Assembly: GCA_025024175.1 (NCBI GenBank)
Contig: QCXZ01000003.1
Location: forward strand, 58,980,023 to 59,044,022
DNA: 64,000 nucleotides
Reading direction: 5' to 3'
From: Rhyzopertha dominica
Taxonomy: Eukaryota > Arthropoda > Insecta > Coleoptera > Bostrichidae
A program made the position numbers and the translations under genes. Within the stretch, counting starts at the first letter, position 1; every line of letters begins with the position of its first letter. The notes under the pieces are model-generated. The model did no database searches, was not told the origin of the DNA, and saw only the letters and a list, made by a program, of their open reading frames with translations. This document shows positions 1-13,687 of the stretch, one piece after another.

Positions 1-689
1 AGCCACATAAGTCTAGCAAACGGTCGTAAAGACCGACCAGAAATATTCTGTGAATATGGTTTTGATTGTTTAAGCACTTTATTACACCCCGACCTTAAAC
101 CCTCATAAAGGTAATGACACCCAGATGTTTAAAATTGATTTGAACGATATCTGTGAGGATGGGTCGTCCTTAATTTTAACATGAATACAAATTACCTATT
201 TGAATAGATTTACTTGCAATCTACTGTTAATTATGTTTTAAGAAAATAAGTCTAAAGAGTTTTAATTCCTGGAAATGCACTGGAAAACTTTCTCTAAAAT
301 ATTTATCTGGAACCTATTTAATCTCTTCTAATACCTTCTTGTGCTGTGTCAAATTTCTTGTATGTATGTCCCGTGTTTTTCGTTTGTTGCCTGTTATTAG
401 TTGTATAATGTCTTGACAAAACAGTTTCTTTGAAGACTATACATTTTATTTGCGTTTCTTAAGGTATGTTTTAAAAAAGCAATAAATTTTAGTAAAACCC
501 TACCAACTGAAATACTTTTACAGCACTTATTTATTATAAAAATGTGAAGACAGTGAAATGGGGTAGATGTTTCCCACCCACAAGAACGTGAAATCAATGT
601 AGAGGTTGCTGATTGGTCGAAATGGCGGAAGATGTTCCTGACAATAATGTTGAAAGAGAAAGAGTCAAATCTCATTAAATGGAATCATA

Positions 690-975
690 AGCTGAAGCTA
701 AACAAATAGTTTTGGATGTCTATGAATACATCAAAAATGCAGAGGGAAAAGTGGGGCCATCGCAAAAACCAGTAGAATGACCAAAATTTCGCAACAACCG
801 TAAGAAATATAGCTGTAAATGGAATTCAGGACGACATGATTTATGAGGCATACAAAAATAATTTTGTATTGACAATTGAAGAATTACACAAGCAAACTAA
901 AACTGGGCTAAAAATTAATTGCTGTAAGGAGTTTACGCAATTTCTTAAGAAAATGGAGTTTCATTAAAAGAAAAT
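690..975 (+). pseudogene. Relic of a DDE transposase N-terminal helix-turn-helix region
   Basis: Interrupted plus-strand frames read KQIVLDVYEYIKNAEGKVG, TKISQQ and YEAYKNNFVLTIEELHKQTK, resembling the DNA-binding N-terminus of insect Tc1/IS630-like transposases. Several frame changes and stops separate the pieces. A catalytic-domain relic of possibly the same family lies at 5985-6460 on the other strand. The family call is tentative. Confidence 0.4.
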
Positions 976-2819
976 AAATAATAAAACCGCTGCAAATTGA
1001 ATCAATATTTCCACATCCAATTGTCACATTTGTGACAATTCCGTTTTTATTTCTTATACTATATGATTAGTAATCAGGTTTTGAGCATTTTTTTCCCTAC
1101 ACATTTTTTCTAAGACAAACGGTCCTCGTGATAGCAAAAATACATAAATTTTTAAAATCTGTTTTTTCCAAATAATTTGATTATTAACTTAACAAAAAAA
1201 TTACAAGAGTGTTTTCCGATCAGAAATTTGATTTCCTATATAATCCTAAAATTAAAAAAAAAACGTTCATACAGGGAGCCTGATACGTTTTTTTTGGAAA
1301 TATTTCGAAAACGTCTTTTCTAAGACACTTTTTGTGAGAAATTTTATTTCCTATTTGATGGTAATTTCATTTTTTGAATATATTAAATATATTCGGAGAT
1401 ATTTAGGAAAAACAGTTTTCTTTAAGTGACGCTTTTTTGCTAATATCTTCTAAACAATTTGCTGCACCGAAAATTTATAAGGACGAATAATACTCGCAGT
1501 TATACTACTAATCACATACTAAAACGAGAAAAAAAATAAAAAAATTTTTTTTTGAAAAAATGGTAGTTACCCCCCAATTTCGCCCCTTTCCTGATACCCT
1601 ACTTACCCCAAAAACAATAGGCCGCTTTGGGTAGTTTTAAGTTCATATATTAAATCTTTCGAAAGTGTTGGTGTCCACCAACAAAACCACAGACACACAG
1701 ACAAGAAATTTTTTTTGCTCAAATTTTGTTTTTTGCGTTTTCGACCATTTAGGAGCGAATGAGCAAATAAAAATTTTTGAAAATTTTTTTCGCGGTACAA
1801 TACTTCCCATCCGTTGGATGTGGAACTAATACATAGGTACTAATAGTTGTCTGACGAATGGGTGTATTCGTTCTGTAAAGTATTATTATACGGTATTACT
1901 TTCAGTATTTAGTACGTAAACAAACATTAATCTTTATGGGATACTAGGACACATTTTTATGAGAATTTACAACTAAATTAAGATCTATCCTAAGCTATTA
2001 CAAAATTAATTTCTTTTACTTAATTTGTCATTCTCTTTTCGATTTCTCAAAAAATACATACGACGAAGTAATTTTTTCACACTGTTTTGTAGGCCATTAC
2101 TCAAGAAAAACCGGGATTAACGGTTCATTTTTGTTTAACTATCTGGCAGGTTCTAAAACAAATCTGGTCGGCAAATTTCAGCGACGTTTTGTACAGAGTA
2201 CTGCATTACCTTGACTTTTGGCTGAAAAACTGGATTCCTCGAGTATTTTTTTAGTTTTATTTAAAAACACGACAGTCTTGGTGCCGGACGTTGCTAAATT
2301 TACTCGTGTGAGGCACAATATGTAGGACATATGTTCCCCACGCACGTTAATGTTTAAAAAGCAGTTGAACTCGTTATGAGACCTTTCAACAACTTGTTCC
2401 TAGCCAATTATGCCATCTCTTTCTTTATTGGCATTTTTACGACATGCCACAGCAGGCACGAAAAGAGATATTGACGGATGGTCTCTAAAACCATTTCAAT
2501 TTTAGCAGCACCCTGTAAATTTTGTTACTTAGAACACATTCGTGAAAACTGCTCCTACTTGGAGATCCGATTTTCTTGGGGTATATTTGAACTTTTCGTC
2601 AATCATTATGTGCGTACTGTAATTATCAAAGATGGAAGCACAATTATAGGCGTAGATAATACTTCCGGTTTTACCATAAGACATACAAATTGTGATTAAG
2701 ATAACTCCTCATAATGACTTTGCGTAAGTATCGGCCTTTTATCACTAGCATGAGCTGAAGTTTATTTTGTATGACCTGATAATTATTTTTTTGGGAAAGA
2801 TCATGTTTTCAAATAAACG
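976..2819. other. AT-rich non-coding stretch
   Basis: No coding frame with recognisable motifs. 1060-1520 contains low-complexity T/A-rich repeats and ends loosely inverted with respect to each other (ATGATTAGTAAT and ACTACTAATCACAT), possibly an old inverted-repeat element. Open frames at 1603-1800 and 2478-2699 have no family resemblance. Confidence 0.4.
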
Positions 2820-3066
2820 ACCATTGGTCATGATCATCATCACCGCACACAACTACAATCTTCTATCGGGATGGATCATCGCCATTTAGCTCATGAAGAA
2901 GATGTACTTTGTAAGGTGGTTTGTATTTGTTCCTTCCAATTGCAACAACCTGCAACTGACTAATATTATTGTCCAAAGCAAGTCGCGAGTTTGATGTGGA
3001 TGATGAGTTAAACCGTTTTAATTTGTGGAATATTAAAAACAAACAATGTGGCCAAATGCAAGGCAA
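2820..3066 (-). pseudogene. Relic of a DUF4817-type transposase (HELN-DDP-R motif)
   Basis: The minus frame contains HLLHELNGDDPSR preceded by RNKYKPPYKV, the linker before the catalytic core in a common insect transposase group. A better-preserved relative is at 59201-59620. Stops follow at once. Confidence 0.5.
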
Positions 3067-3329
3067 TTGGTTTTACAACATAAACCAGTTGAATATAAGT
3101 ATGTGTTAAACAATTGTGTTATTGACAGTGTCGATGAAGGACTTTATTTAAACATACTATTGGGTGAAGTCTAGCGTAGCTATTCCACTCAACCCAAAAT
3201 AAAATATAAACTTAGTTCAATATGAGAAGTAAACAAATTAAAAACATAAAAAACTGTAGTACCATACTTTGAGTATAATTACAAGCTAATGACTTAACCT
3301 ATACATCATTCGTTTTTTGAAACTTTCTA

Positions 3330-4940
3330 CGAACATATTTTAGTAAACAAATCATAGTGTTCATTATAACATTTTATAGCATTATAAGTAAAAGACCACA
3401 TGTATAAGAAGAGTTCGGAAGCTAGGCATTGATAAATGGTGGACATATCTAAGAGATAAATAAGTGCAATGCAAGATGCGACGACTATGAAACTTATCAC
3501 GGAAGTATTTTGGCGAAGAGGATCGAAAGACACGAAACCAGAAAATTGCAGGGTGGCAATGAAAAAGTTGATCAATTTTTTACCAATTATTTTAAGTTGG
3601 TGTATGCACTTACTGATATGAGCATACTTTTTTAGTCTAAATATGAATCTGCAGCAGTTATTCTGCACCTTCTGAAGCCTGTATTTATTAACCGCATCAA
3701 GACAAGGAAAATATACCGTAAAAGAATAAAGTAAGTGAGGGATTACCAGAGATTCGCATAATTTTTTTCTAAGTTTAAAGTTGAGAATAAGATGATTAGA
3801 GTACAAGAACTTTAAACATACATACATAACTTTAAACATAACATTTTTTAATACCAGAAGACACGTGATTTTTAAAACGAAGGTCATTATCTATACTTAA
3901 ACCAACACTTTTGATCCTTTCATATACGGGCAGTTTATTATGGTCCACATGTACTTTAATATCATCTTTCACAAAACATTTTTTAGACAATTTCGACGCG
4001 AAGTATGCTAAAGAACACTTACTGCTGTTCAACTTTAAGTTCATGTTACTAGAACATTCCCTAATGTTGCCTAGGTCCTCATTCATTTCTAAGCATGCCC
4101 TCTCCATGTTCTGTGGGTTGAAATGGTGTAAAAGGTAAGTATCGTCAGCGTATGCTACGCAAGTTGAAAATTTGGGCTTCGAGAGTAAATCAGCGGTGTA
4201 AATTAAAACAAAATTGGTCCAGGATAGATCCTTGAGGGACTCCCGACGTCACTCTGCCGACATCAGACATTTCGCCACTCAGCAAGACTCGCTGGCACCT
4301 ATTGAGCAAATAAGATCGGAAGAAATTAACAGAAACCTCATCAAAACCGCAATAAGTCAATTTACTACAAAGCAACACATGATCCAGTGTATCAACAGCT
4401 TTCAAAAAATCCAATGGGACCAAAAGACTTGCCCTGCCAACATCGAGAGATCCAATGCACTCGTCCACCAAATTAGTCAACGCAGTTGTTGTACTGTAAT
4501 GAGTACGAAAACCTGACTGGTTTTCGGGTATAATTTTAGCTTCAGAAACATAATTATATATTTGTTTACGAAGAAACTTTTCACATACCTTAGACAACAC
4601 AGGCCGAGACACAGGCACGATGCTGATTGGTCTCAAATCGGATACAGATTTAATTTCATTAGTTTTAGGCAAAGGTCGTATTAAAGCGAACTTCCACTCA
4701 TCTGGATAATAACTGTGCTCGAAACAACAATTGATAATGTGAGCAACATATTTGCAAATAACAAGGCAACAGAATTTCAACATCTTAGAAGCAACGTCGT
4801 CGTGTCCAACTGCATTTGATTTCAAAGCAAGCATAACATTAGCAACACCTTCAGGGGAAATTAATTTAATATAAAATTTAGTATTTTCATTAAAAAGTTT
4901 TGTATCAAATTGTTTTACTTCATTAGGACAGTTATTGGAT
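3330..4940 (-). pseudogene. Jockey-type LINE reverse transcriptase, decayed
   Basis: Minus-strand ORF2 fragment. 4940-4190 holds RT blocks: PDEWKFALIRPLPK, LRPISIVPVSRPVLSKVCEK, ENQSGFRTHYSTTTALTNLV and SGVPQGSI. The catalytic box VAYADDTYLL is readable at about 4170-4140 in another frame. 4107-3832 (NLKLNSSKCSLAYFAS, VGLSIDNDLRFKNHV) and about 3830-3560 (VIPHLLYSFTVYFPCLD) are the thumb and C-terminal parts. At least two frameshifts disable it. It abuts an oppositely oriented LINE piece at 4945. Confidence 0.8.
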
Positions 4941-4944
4941 GGGG

Positions 4945-5516
4945 AAAATAAGATTTAGGCGTTATAGTGGATTCCCAGCTGTCATTTGTTCCTCACATTC
5001 AGCACATATGTACGCAAGCTTACAGGATGCTGGGCTTTATTGTGAGGAATACCAGAGAGTTTAGTAATATTGAATGTTTAATAAAATAATTTTTTTCTTT
5101 TGTACAGAACGAGTACAAAGAAAATATTGTTAATATTTATATTTTGTTAAGCATAAGACGTATCCTGTTCGTAATTATCCCCTTAATGAACTACTTACAG
5201 AATTTAAACTAGAGCCTTTGTACCAACGCAGAAAGCTATCATGTAATGTATTTTTATTTAAATTAATTCATTCTTACATCAATTGTCCAAACTTAGTTCA
5301 ACAGATTAATTTTCGCGTACCTAGGCCTAGTTCGAGATATAACTTGACTTTTGAACCTCTGTTTTCCAGCATTAACCAACACTTTAATTTTCCTGTAAAT
5401 AACATGATTAGATGCCACAATGACATATGCAAAAATGTTGATATTTTTGTTAAAAATTTCAATAATTTTGTTAAAAACTGCAAAACTCATGTTATGATTG
5501 TATAACGCTGTAATAG
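4945..5516 (+). pseudogene. LINE ORF2 C-terminal fragment, plus orientation
   Basis: Reads DLGVIVDSQLSFVPHIQHI, AYRMLGFIVRNTREFSN, then after a stop YPLNELLTEFKLEPLYQRRK and INFRVPRPSSRYNLTFEPLF, the typical end of Jockey-like ORF2. The preceding RT is missing, so this is a 5'-truncated or recombined copy joined back to back to the minus-strand LINE. Confidence 0.7.
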
Positions 5517-5984
5517 CTGTTGTGCATGTATTTTATGTATTTCTGAAGGTAACTTATGTTTTATAATTTTTAAAATGTTGTATTTTGTTTCATATTTAGT
5601 TACTTAGTTACTACATATTTTGTATAAAGTATCAAGCAACGATCTATGAGACTGACTTATGCAGAGGGTTTTACAGCTTGATAGTCGGCCGTCGTAAACT
5701 ATTGTATTGTAAATGGGGGTTTTTACAACCTTATGGTCGGCCGTCCTAAACTATTGGGATTGGTGGCACGCTTCAAAGTTCCTAAATGGGCCGTATTCAA
5801 AAAAATCTGTTTGACGAGTTGTACTACGAAATGTATTTGTCACAAACGCCTCTTAATAAGTGGCTAAATGTAAGCATATATGTAGGTGTGACTGAATAAG
5901 TAAAAAATATTGCACTTGGTACGCTTATATGCTGCAAAACTTAAAAAAAGTCACGATTAACTTCTATTATTAATTCTTGTACAT
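5517..5984. other. Probable LINE 3' tail and unassigned sequence
   Basis: Follows the plus LINE fragment and includes a 14-16 base direct repeat (GTCGGCCGTC.TAAACTATTG) at about 5683 and 5732. No gene seen. Confidence 0.35.
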
Positions 5985-6460
5985 GATTCGCTCTGTACCG
6001 ATTTTCAATGTCCAGTACTGCCGCACTGAATTTCTTCATGCATCGAGACTTGTTATTTCATCTTCGTGTCTAATTTTTAGCAGCATTTCATTGCTAAATT
6101 TTCCACCGGTATTCCCTCTTCGAATTCTTTGTTTCAACTGCCCCCATATCATTTCAATGGGGTTGAAAATGCAATGATATGGGGGTAATAGTAGAATGGT
6201 GTGTCCACATTCAGAAGCGAGAATATCAATTTTAAATTTCTTCGAAATTTTTTTTGTGCCAAGTACTTCCAAAAATTGTTTTTTTGTGTAGTCCTCTTCG
6301 AAATATAAATCTTTTCTTCAAAACTCTTGAATGGTTGCCTTATTAGTTGTTGTATTTCGATATCCAGTTGCTCCGAATGGTAACTAGCGTTGTCCATTAC
6401 TATGACGCTGTTTGGTGGCAATTTGGGCAATAAAATGTTTTCGAACCAATTTTCAAACAT
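5985..6460 (-). pseudogene. Tc1/IS630-type DDE transposase relic, catalytic C-terminus
   Basis: Two overlapping minus frames, offset by a frameshift near 6270, give LPPNSVIVMDNASYHSEQL (second catalytic Asp) and HTILLLPPYHCIFNPIEMIW (the family's PPY..NPIE box with the third acidic residue). The N-terminal third is not adjacent. Confidence 0.75.
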
Positions 6461-6841
6461 ATGTTTTCAATACCGTTTATAATAGGAGTAGAATAGTTCC
6501 GATTTCTTCTCATTTCCAAAAAAAATATACAGGTAGAAACTACGTTTATGACTCTCCGGATTAAAAGAAAATTTTAATCTGTGAATAAACGGAGCAGAGG
6601 ACGATTGCACACCGCGATCAAAAATTAGAAAGTATGGGCTGCCGCATTGAAATTGGAATGTTTACCATACATGGTTATAAAAATAGATACTGCTCATTAA
6701 ATTAAGAAAGAATACGATTTAGTCATACATTAAAAGCTATTAGATGAGAAATATTTGTAGTTCAAATAATAATACCAAATAATGCTCATTGATTTATGTG
6801 TACGGAAAAGAGTTCTAAAAAACGCCTAACACAACTTTTGG

Positions 6842-7041
6842 AGACGGTCCACTCCGCTGCAAAACAGTGGAACGTGTCGAACCCGTCTGTTATTTACGAC
6901 AGCTTCAGGTAATATGTACTTGTAAACCATTGTGAGCGGCAATCGGCTGTTCGTATAATGAGTCTCACAGATTGTTGCTTGCAACTATACATGTCTTTCA
7001 TTTTGTATCCATTTTGGACTTCGGCTGGATTGAATAAATTC

Positions 7042-7078
<37 letters not shown>
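6842..7078 (+). repeat. Retroelement-like 3' tail with (ATT)n microsatellite
   Basis: A segment ending GGATTGAATAAATTCT runs into an ATT repeat at about 7041-7075. An AATAAA followed by a short tandem repeat is a common LINE 3' end, but no coding part is attached. Confidence 0.45.
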
Positions 7079-7079
<1 letters not shown>

Positions 7080-7862
7080 AGTGATTTGTATAAATACCGG
7101 AACCGGCTAGACACAGCGTTTTTTAAAAGACTTCCCACTCCTTAATGATTAACAAAATCTTGTTTTGCAATAATAACGCGTTTCCTATAGTAGACCAAAA
7201 AGAAAAATGGAGCTGCATTTCACCACAGCCAAGAAGACAAGTCTGTGTTCATCCACTTTCCGCGCTGGACGACAAGAGACTATCGACCTCGGGGACAATC
7301 CATGGGCGTTACGTAATTTCACCTTCGACGCGTAGTCGTAAAAAATTCGCAGAGGAGTCTGTGTAAAAGTTCAATGATCCGTGGATCCACGGTACCTTCC
7401 AGCCAGGTGCCGCAACAGGAAGCGAGCGTTCCGTCCAAAATAGGTTAGCTGAAATATGAATTTCGGAATTCGCTTCACTGACCATCTGGTGAACGCGGAG
7501 ACGATTTTTGTGGAACGTGGAAGTCCGAGGCTGCATTCAATGCAGACTCTTGGTGCACTGACCTTGTAATAATACTACGTTTACCGTTCTCGGGTCGCAC
7601 AGGTGCCAGGGAATCATTGTCGGAGGAAATCCGACGAAGAATACTTTCAGACGAAATGGGAGCATACACAATAGCCAGAAATTTTATTTATGTCCGGTTT
7701 AAAAACTAGATCGTTTAAAAATAAATTTGTAAATACGGCACAATACAGAAGTTGCGATTACGTACCCACATACCCGTTAATAAAACCATAAATTTTGCTG
7801 TAAAAGTATAGTAATGAATATTTGAAAAAAATATTTCATTAGAGGTATTGTGAAATATTTAT
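7079..7862. other. Unassigned stretch, possibly retroelement debris
   Basis: Minus frames at 7669-7475 and 7536-7309 overlap and include a weak RNase H-like WIHGSLNFYTDSSA. The evidence is too thin for a call. No other gene is seen. Confidence 0.3.
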
Positions 7863-9558
7863 ACAGGGTGTCCCGCATTATGTGGACAACCTCCCGAAAT
7901 CTGAAAACTGGTGCAAAAATAAAACTGTGGGAATAAAAACAGTTTATTTTAATATCTTAGACCGGTTGATATTATTTCATCAAATTTTGTTTATTATTTG
8001 AAGCGGGAGCAGTTAATTTTTTTTAAATAAATAATAAACTGTGTTAGTTGTCACTTACATTGACATTTTGATAATAAAATGCATGTCTATGCCGTGCTGT
8101 CTACACCTCAACCAACTGCAGATGATCTATTTCGCTGTCATTACAGCTCAACAGTACAGCTAGGTGGCTTTATCATCATGTCAGTGTAATGCTGACAGAT
8201 GGCATTGCCATCCTAAATTCTTATTTTGATAATACCTTACATTATTTGTTGCAAAAATTCTGAAATAATAATAGTAATGTAATATTCATATAAATGAGTT
8301 ATTTATATTTCCTATAATTGAAACCTCTTATTTTGAAAATCGCCTAATTTTATTTTAAAATGTTAAAATTTTTACAGATATGTGAAGTGAACAATAACAA
8401 TTTTTATTATGTATCACAACCAATTTGATAAAAACAAAATGATATTAGTTAAGCAGTGAAAATGTGAACCCTAAGAGTACCTTTTTTGTTTACAAGGCCC
8501 AAAGATTAAATAAACACATACTTTTGAGAAAAATACCGATTTTAAAGTTAAAGTTTATTAAAAAAATGTGAGCATCATTTTAACGGCTTCCACTTCAAAT
8601 AATCTAATAATAATAATCTCTAATAATCACAGTCAATTGCAAAAATTCGTTATCGTGTGTTAATTGTTTACGGCTCGTTTACGGAGTTCTTATTAACAAA
8701 AATCTAATCTTTCTGTCAAACTATGGAGGACTGTAACTCAAAAACGGAAAACTTTATATTTAACTTTTTTCGATAAATCGTGCTCATTGGATCTCCCGAA
8801 TCTACAGTTAAGCGTGGTTGCTGTAATGTCCGGGCACCCTGTATACAGGGCATTTTTAAAAACTTGTTTTGAATTTTAAAAAAATCCGAAAACGCTTGTC
8901 TTTTGATATACAGGGTGTTAAAATTGATTTTTAAGAAATAATATTTTAAGACTATTCCTGAACTATAAAATATATCAATTTAAAATGTGGTGGGAATCAC
9001 AAAGTTACAATAAAAAAAGTAATCGGGGGGTTTCTAAAGCACCAGTGGCGTGCGCTGGGGTAATGCCCTCCTCCCTTTTTGATAAAACTTTTAGGTCTGT
9101 GGATTTTTAGGTAAAACTAATACGGTTTTGTAATGTTTAATCAATTCTAAATAAAACATGTCTCTTTGAAGTTTTTCGTAAAACGACTCATTCGTTTTTG
9201 ATTGAAAAACACTACACCGCCATTATTTAGTGAAATCACAAAAATTTTATTGAAACTCACAACGTTTGAAATGTGATAGAAAATAAATTTTGAAAACTTT
9301 TACCTAAAAGTTCTATTAGAAACTTCCCGATTACATTTTTATTGTAACTTATGTCGTTATGATTCCCACCAAATTTGAAATTGATATCTCTTATAGTTCA
9401 GGAATAGTCTTAAGAAATCATTTCTTAATATTCAATTTCAACACCTTGTATATCAAAAACCAAGCGTTTTCGTAATTTTTTTTATTCGAAAAATGTTTTT
9501 AAAATTGCGTTTTCTATCACCTGTTAAACGTTGTCGGTGTATTTCGAGGACACCCTGT
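7863..9558. repeat. Foldback repeats with ACAGGGTGTC termini (two adjoining units)
   Basis: Unit 1, 7863-8842, starts ACAGGGTGTCCCGCATTATG and ends CACCCTGT. Unit 2, 8845-9558, has long inverted arms: ATACAGGGTGTTAAAATTGA near 8917 against TTCAACACCTTGTATATCAA near 9440, with TCCTGAACTATA and TATAGTTCAGGA inside. Family members recur at 37172-38403 and 51232-52052. No transposase is visible, so these are non-autonomous. Confidence 0.7.
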
Positions 9559-12500
9559 ATATGGTTAAGGACAATAATAATGCATATTTACGTCAGTACT
9601 CAAATTGATTGATGTGATACTTGTGATAATTATTAGTATTAATGACACATAGTTATTTATATACCGATAATTATTTCGTTTTCATTGCTAGAAAGTTGTA
9701 TCATATCAATTGTAATCCTAAATTTAATCCACTATTTTTACTTTTTTTGCTAACAAATCTAGCAACCAGTTAACAAGATATGCAGTGTTTGAATGGACAT
9801 AATATATTCCAAATAAAGCAGTATTCTCAAAATTTTTAAGTTTATAATAAAACAATTACAGATTACACTTTATAAGTTGAGCCTGATCCACACATATTTT
9901 AAACTTACAAAGACCTAAATATGACACAAATGCAACAATTTTGACGCTTTGCATTAATCGAATCAAATCTAAACTTTTAATTAAGCACATCAGAAACTAC
10001 CCATCCGTCTATTTGGAACTTAATAAATCAAGATATCGTTTTATAAAAGAGAAAATTTCCTCATCTGCAGAAAATCTAACGAAACAATCCCCTGAATCAA
10101 AACTTTGTATTCGATATTGAAGGCTAGGAATTTGTTTCCAGTTTCTCACAACCAACCAGTATCATCTTCATTATGTGTATAACCCAGGCCCAAAATTTGG
10201 ACTTTATCAATATATTACTCATAAAACAAAGATAAGGGCATCCAATCAAAGGATTCCTCCCTATAAAAATCACGAATATAGAACGTTCGACATTTTGGGT
10301 CTTTGGAAATTCTGACTGAAAATACCACTAAATTGAATGTGATCCCGAATGTTGTGTATCTCGTTATTATATGTTAGGCCTAGCTTGGAGTAAACAATGA
10401 TTAAGTCAACATACAGTATGGCGCTTGAATATTCTAACCATACAGACCAACCGGAAATCGAAGTTTTACTTTTCCCGAAGATGGAAGTACATTCCATAAC
10501 ACACAAAGATTGTTAAAGGTGCAACACAGCTTTAAAGTCTGGAAAAGCCTTAAAAAGTATTTTACTGTTTGTAAAGATCTCTTTAAAATGGTAGTTTCCC
10601 CTTTATTTAACTGAATTCTTTGCGGTTCGATCGACATCAAATTTTGTCACTGACAAATTTCTCAAGCTGGCGAGGAAACTGTCCCCCTCACAATAATTTA
10701 AGTGCAGCTACCTCCAAATTATTATACATATGAAAATGCATCGAGATAATCATAATTATCTAAAAGCGCTATCAATCAGCTCTCTGAGATTTTTAAAGCC
10801 TCATCATTGTTATCGGAAGTAAACAAAATTTCATCTAGTCCAGTTACTGAGGAGAAAAATGAATTAAACTCTTACTACAAATCGATTGTGAAATAAATTA
10901 TAGATTAACACCCCACATTGCTGTTGTGTCATTGTTTATTAACGAGTACATATTCATCTTCTATGTCTATAAAGTAGAATATGCAAGATTTTTAGCGGTG
11001 TACAAATATGATTTCACTGAAAACAATTGATGGAATTTGTTTTTAAACGGTTGAAAACCTAACCTGTTCTCCAAATTTAGCATCATCAATTATTATTTGC
11101 TTCAAAAACTCAAAATACATTCACAGGTGTCGCCGCGGAATGTTATAGAAACCAAGACAAAAATATTTAAATAGCAATGTTATGATAAATATGTACGAAA
11201 TGTTATTGAAATATTGTAGTATGTCATATTAAAGCCAACTACTTGTCAAAATTCCTTCTTGTAACCATCAAAACACCCGTGAGATCGTACGATCTGCTGA
11301 CATGCTCAAGTTTAAGTAAAAGTTAAAAGCATAAATATTATTTCATACAATTTTACTATGAGGCTGTCAACTTATCAAGTAAATTTACACTTTATTATAA
11401 TGGCGAAGTATAATTATTTAAAACTACCTATGACAGGACCAGCTTATCATCGTTGTTTCAGTGTAAATTATTTGTGACACTTAAGCGATCTATCCATCAC
11501 GACATTGTTATGCAACAGTATTGTTGCTATTTTTACAGTTCATATTACAACAACAAAACTTCCATATGCATCATCTTATTTCGTGGTTAATTGTTTATCT
11601 TCATCTACTTAGTATTCCTGGAAAAACCTAACAAAATTATTGTCATTTAGAACAACTTTTGGCTTATAATGGTTAGACTAGTCAGAGGCATTTGATTTAA
11701 ATCATTAAAAAAATCACTAGATTTAAATCAGTAAATCAATTTTATTACATCAAACTGATACACAAAAAGTAATTGAAAGTTTGTCAGAAACGAAAAAGGC
11801 ATTTAGTCGTCTTAGAACGAATATGTGAATTCATTATATGTTGAGCGTGGCTAGTACAACACTAAAAGAAACACTGTTTTTCTGCTTAGTATTATTTTGT
11901 TAATTATAAATTTTAGATCAGCATTTGATTTAAAATTAAATAAAAATTTATTTAAATCTAAGAGTAATTGCACTGTCAACTTTTAGCATTCATTTACATT
12001 AAAGCTTCAGCATTCCGTCCAAAACTGTGGTTTGTGATGAAACCTACATTCCAATTTCGACATACTTATGTAGTGGTAAAAAAGGTCGTAAATGGATTTA
12101 GGAAGATGGAAACACTTCAGCAAGATCCAAAAAGCAGTGACCTGCGAAAAAGTCACGTGTGCCTGAGCCAACCTAGTTAGTAAAAGCAATTAAACGAATT
12201 GCAGAAAACACAGTTAAAGCATCACTTTTCAGTTTTTAGGTAAATAATGCCTAAAGATATAATGCTACTGATAAGGTGGAACTGTCATAGTTGAGAGACT
12301 ACTTTTAGCACAATACATAAGAATTGTTAAACAAACTTAGTCCTTTTTGTTCGTTTATTACTAACGAACTTATTCAATTCTTTTATAGACATGTTATGTC
12401 AAATTTAACTAAAGCAAAAAAAAAAACAAAAAAAAATGGTTTATTAGATAAAAATACATTGCAAATAGTGATGGAACATTCCAATTGTAATAACCACCNA

Positions 12501-13687
12501 GTTAAAAACAATTGGTCATTTCATAATTATACCTACAGAACACCGTAAACACCTATTATTTTATTGTAAAAGTGACTAAATATTATTAGAGTACAATAGA
12601 TTTAAATAAAATAAGTTGAAATATGTTTTAGCAGTATGTTGGTCTTGTATGCACACTGAAACAACACATTGCTATAATTTGCCATAGATCAAATGTGCTA
12701 ATGAATGAATGAACTTTGTTGCAAGCAAGGAAACATATGGTACTCCCGACTTATCAACTGGATCGGCACTAAACAATTAAATGATACTGTAATTGAACGT
12801 TTTCATAAATTAATCAGGCCACAGCCATATGTTCGCAAATGATAAAAAAAACAACTTCCTATTTAGGAAATAACCCTGGCATTTCCCGTGAAGTGAAGTA
12901 TAAAACCAGTATAAAACCAAATGCATAATGTGCCTTCTAGAAAACACAATAACTGTATAATGTCAAGTGACAAGCCCAATTGCAGATGGTACAGTCACCT
13001 ATTCGCTATTAAGAATTATATTACTGCTAAAGAAGCAATTCAACAGACATTTTTAATTTTACAACAAATGTTACCTCACTTTACAATTTGCCCTTATTCC
13101 ACACATTTTAGAACATGATATAACAAATTTGGATAATTTTAATTAAAGTCCCAGTATTTTAAACATTTAATTAAAACACATTATAAAATGTAATATGACC
13201 AATACCATTCTGTTGCTGATGTTGTTCATCATTTTTCATTGATAACTAATAGTGTTTACTGTTTCTTTTAAATTTTTAGTTTGATAAAGTTCAATATCTT
13301 CATTTACAAGAATTAAGCTTTTTTCATTATTTACCTATATATATCCCAGTATTTGATGTTCTACCATAAACTTAAGGAAGTCATATTTTCTTTTTGTAAT
13401 TTTCTTTTAGCATTATTTTCAATACAAGCACTTACAGCAGTAAGTGTTTTGGGAAAATTAGGGCAATATTATATTTCATTTTCTACAGCAATAAGGTAAA
13501 ACCATTCAACAACACAATTTTTTTCCAAAAGAGGACCAATGAATACCACAAACTTAATGTGGATTAGTTAAATGACAATTACTCGTAAAGCTTTAAATAT
13601 CTTCCAATACAAAACAATGGAAAAATAAATGAGTTAAACAGTAAACAGTATTGATGACCATTATACAAACCAATGCTATAATGGAAT
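9559..13687. other. Long AT-rich non-coding stretch
   Basis: No recognisable coding sequence. 11690-11960 has several GATTTAAATCA-like half-palindromes reminiscent of hAT-type subterminal repeats, without a transposase. Open frames around 10270-10640, 11968-12180 and 12324-13118 have no family motif. This is presumed Pkn intron 2 or intergenic. Confidence 0.4.

Noticed and set aside
397..675. 92-codon minus-strand open frame
   Set aside because: No family motif or splice context, and it lies beside a plus-strand transposase relic.
7309..7669. Possible LINE RNase H segment (FYTDSSA)
   Set aside because: A single weak motif across two frames with no supporting neighbours.
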